From Oopsacas minuta (Eukaryota > Porifera > Hexactinellida > Lyssacinosida > Leucopsacidae), in contig JAKMXF010000221.1 of assembly GCA_024704765.1 (NCBI GenBank), forward strand, positions 620,001 through 684,000: a stretch of DNA of 64,000 nt, given 5' to 3'. This document shows, one piece after another, positions 62,237 to 64,000 of the stretch; the first letter of the stretch is position 1, and each line of letters opens with the position of its first letter. The notes under the pieces were generated by a model that saw only the letters and a program-made list of their open reading frames with translations, did no database searches and was not told where the DNA came from. The translations under genes were made by a program, and so were the position numbers.

Positions 62237-62533
62237 ATGTTTACTAGCTTTATGGGACTGAGCAAATGTTTGAGAGTTCTAAGATCAATTTCTGGTAGTA
62301 AAATATCAACTTTAGTCAACAACAAATCTGGTATGTAAATACAAATAACATATTAACCTATTGGAACTAATGATGCATATATTGTTATAGGTTCCAGTTG
62401 TCTTCTGTTTGAGAATAATCAGCTGCTGGAATTGAATCAATCTGAGTTCTCCAATAGAAAGAGAGAGTTGGGATATTTACCAGAATTAGACGCGTATGCT
62501 ATTATTGGAATTCTCAACACTTTTATTGGTTAG
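62237..62533 (+). CDS. Two-exon 78-aa protein, possible mitochondrial
   Basis: Exon 1 (62237-62330) and exon 2 (62391-62533) flank a 60-bp intron with GTATGT/TTATAG borders and a matching phase. The predicted chain starts MFTSFMGLSKCLRVLRSISG, rich in Arg/Ser/Leu with no acidic residues in the first 20, like a mitochondrial presequence. The rest contains LLELNQSEFSNRKRELGYLP and LDAYAIIGILNTFIG, a hydrophobic end. No family is recognised. Expression is unknown. Confidence 0.5.
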
Positions 62534-64000
62534 AAATTATATTAATTAGATTAGAATGTGTAAATATGTTATCTGGAGGTGTCAGGTGTACTCCTTGTAC
62601 CCCTGGGGACATGTTCTTAAGACAGATCTCCTCCCCCTATTAATATACACCCATATAATCCACACTAATATAATTACACTAACAAAGCATTGGATATGAT
62701 TTGCTACTCTTTCAAAAGCTTGTTAGAGACTATTCTCTAAGAATGTCGTAGAGAGTAAATCTATAGTACTCGTGGGTGCGAGTGAGTAGTCTTGCTTCCT
62801 CTCAATACGAGTTGTATATTATACCTAACTACCTGTTTGTCCTCTGGAATGCAGCTATAAGGGCGAGTATAATCCAAGTGTGACAACACCACCTGAATTA
62901 TATTTTAAATTCCTGTTTAGTTGCTGTGGAAACACAGTCATATTTCTCCTCTAGTACCCCATGCATGGAGCTACTCTACTGCATGTCACCTCTCCTTAAT
63001 TAATCATATTACCCTAAAGTATATCATATGAGATGCCTCATATATAGCTGAGCTATATTATAATACAGGTTTTGCAATACAAACCCCCTTACCCTCATTC
63101 GAAAAGCTGGTTTTCATTAACCCGAAAAATGACCTTTCTCGAAGATAGCAAATCTAATACACAAACCTGTACTATAGTTATTTGGTATCATATTGAGTAG
63201 CCATATGTCCTTATGATTAATTAACCTTACTACTGTAATTAGAAATTGAGTTCAACAATTCATTATTTTCCGTTATTAAGTCATGTTTGTAAACATCATT
63301 GTATTATGAAAATGTTAGTAAATAGTTTATACGCTTTATTGTATAGTCAGTTAATAATTATTACTACAAAGCATTGCGTAATTTTCAGTTATAATAATAG
63401 AATATGTTAACGACTACTGTATTAACTATAGGCGGATCTAGGGTGTGGGGGCAAGGGGAGCAGGTGTTCCTTGTACCCAAAAAATCATTTCTAAGATTGT
63501 ACACAATTCATATGTTTGATTTGCTATAATATATTATAAACAGGAAGTATTCTATTCTTAGAATTTTCTCCACTGCCTATAGGTGTAAATGTCCTATTCT
63601 GGCTTCCTGGGGGTCCTGACTCCCAAGGTCTGAGATCTTGGCATCCGCGACCGTGCCTCTGCCTATTTTACCCATCTAAACCCTAAAATTTGATTGGGCG
63701 AGAACTCTGTCACAACAGCCAAATTTTCTATTTGTGTGAATGTTTCACACCTCTAATATTCATTCAGAAGTTACATTCAAATCGCTAAATTGTCAATAAA
63801 CAAAGTATATTTATCGATGATAAGAGTACAATTACGGGGTCTATTGGGTTCATAGCTCTTAGCATTGCCTGTTCCTCTAAATTACAAAAATAAATTTCTT
63901 ATTGCTCAAAATGATTTTTCTATTTTCCAGCTTTAATACTTTATTACAATTACTGATGACGTCATTAATTCATTATTTCTATATTTATTTGCCAAATTAT
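62534..64000. other. 1.5-kb terminal non-coding region
   Basis: No gene found. It includes AAACCCTAAAATTTGATTGG (about 63677), a copy of the dispersed AACCCTCAAATCTGATTGG module, and short G-rich GTGGGGGCAAGGGGAG at 63443. Repeat-like GTGTACTCCTTGTACCCCTG at 62587 partly matches TTCCTTGTACCC at 63465. Confidence 0.45.

Noticed and set aside
1-64000. CRISPR, rRNA, tRNA, bacterial operon or phage features
   Set aside because: No spaced repeat array, no rRNA or cloverleaf signature, and clear introns and metazoan domains rule out a prokaryotic reading.

Overview
This is a eukaryotic window of about 64 kb. It is AT-rich and gene-dense, with genes on both strands, many introns of only 54-60 bp, and no prokaryotic signals. 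The gene set is metazoan: an AhR-like bHLH-PAS factor, a classical tyrosine phosphatase, ADAP-type ArfGAPs, a plexin-domain membrane protein, a progestin-receptor-like PAQR protein, an IGFBP-type secreted protein and an Ig-TIR receptor. Compactness, short introns and an Ig-TIR receptor (a type described from the demosponge Amphimedon queenslandica) make a sponge the best guess. That is inference from gene content only.

Layout. 0.4-5 kb: a seven-exon PH-RCC1-FYVE gene (-) and a peroxisomal carnitine acyltransferase (+) share a promoter. 5-13.5 kb: a TA-flanked MITE, an MFS transporter (-), two tiny Maf-like bZIP genes, an orphan four-TM protein and an AKAP7-type 2H phosphoesterase-like gene (-). 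13.8-20 kb: a 1413-aa N4BP2-like protein and a short paralogue sharing a 416-bp tract with two mismatches. 20-28.2 kb: TMEM165/GDT1, a non-canonical actin, a GTAAGT-rich minisatellite and an AhR-like bHLH-PAS gene with a 2.2-kb intron. 30-35 kb: a multi-exon tyrosine phosphatase whose large intron contains a complete glycosyltransferase gene on the other strand. 35-45 kb: PLXDC-like gene, PAQR, and three ADAP-like paralogues, two of which form an inverted pair with 449-bp near-identical arms. 45-50 kb: a transposon-derived fragment, a four-exon tail-anchored protein, an ABHD4/5 hydrolase and a PH-domain adaptor. 50-64 kb: an IGFBP-type secreted gene, a repeat-rich gene-poor stretch, a third bZIP gene, an unrecognised type I membrane protein, an Ig-TIR receptor, a membrane-anchored RNase T2 and a 78-aa mini-gene.

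The genes do not form one pathway. The main themes are local duplication followed by near-perfect homogenisation of one exon block (N4BP2 and ADAP pairs), and duplicated or divergent genes that lost catalytic or contact residues (ArfGAP arginine finger, PTP WPD loop, actin Q137, bZIP asparagine). Non-coding DNA is dominated by short recurrent modules (T-box-like TTTCACACCT, an AACCCTCAAATCTGATTGG module, TATAACCGG elements, hAT-like remnants). Many small genes were assembled by hand from splice signals and reading frame, so exon edges are predictions.
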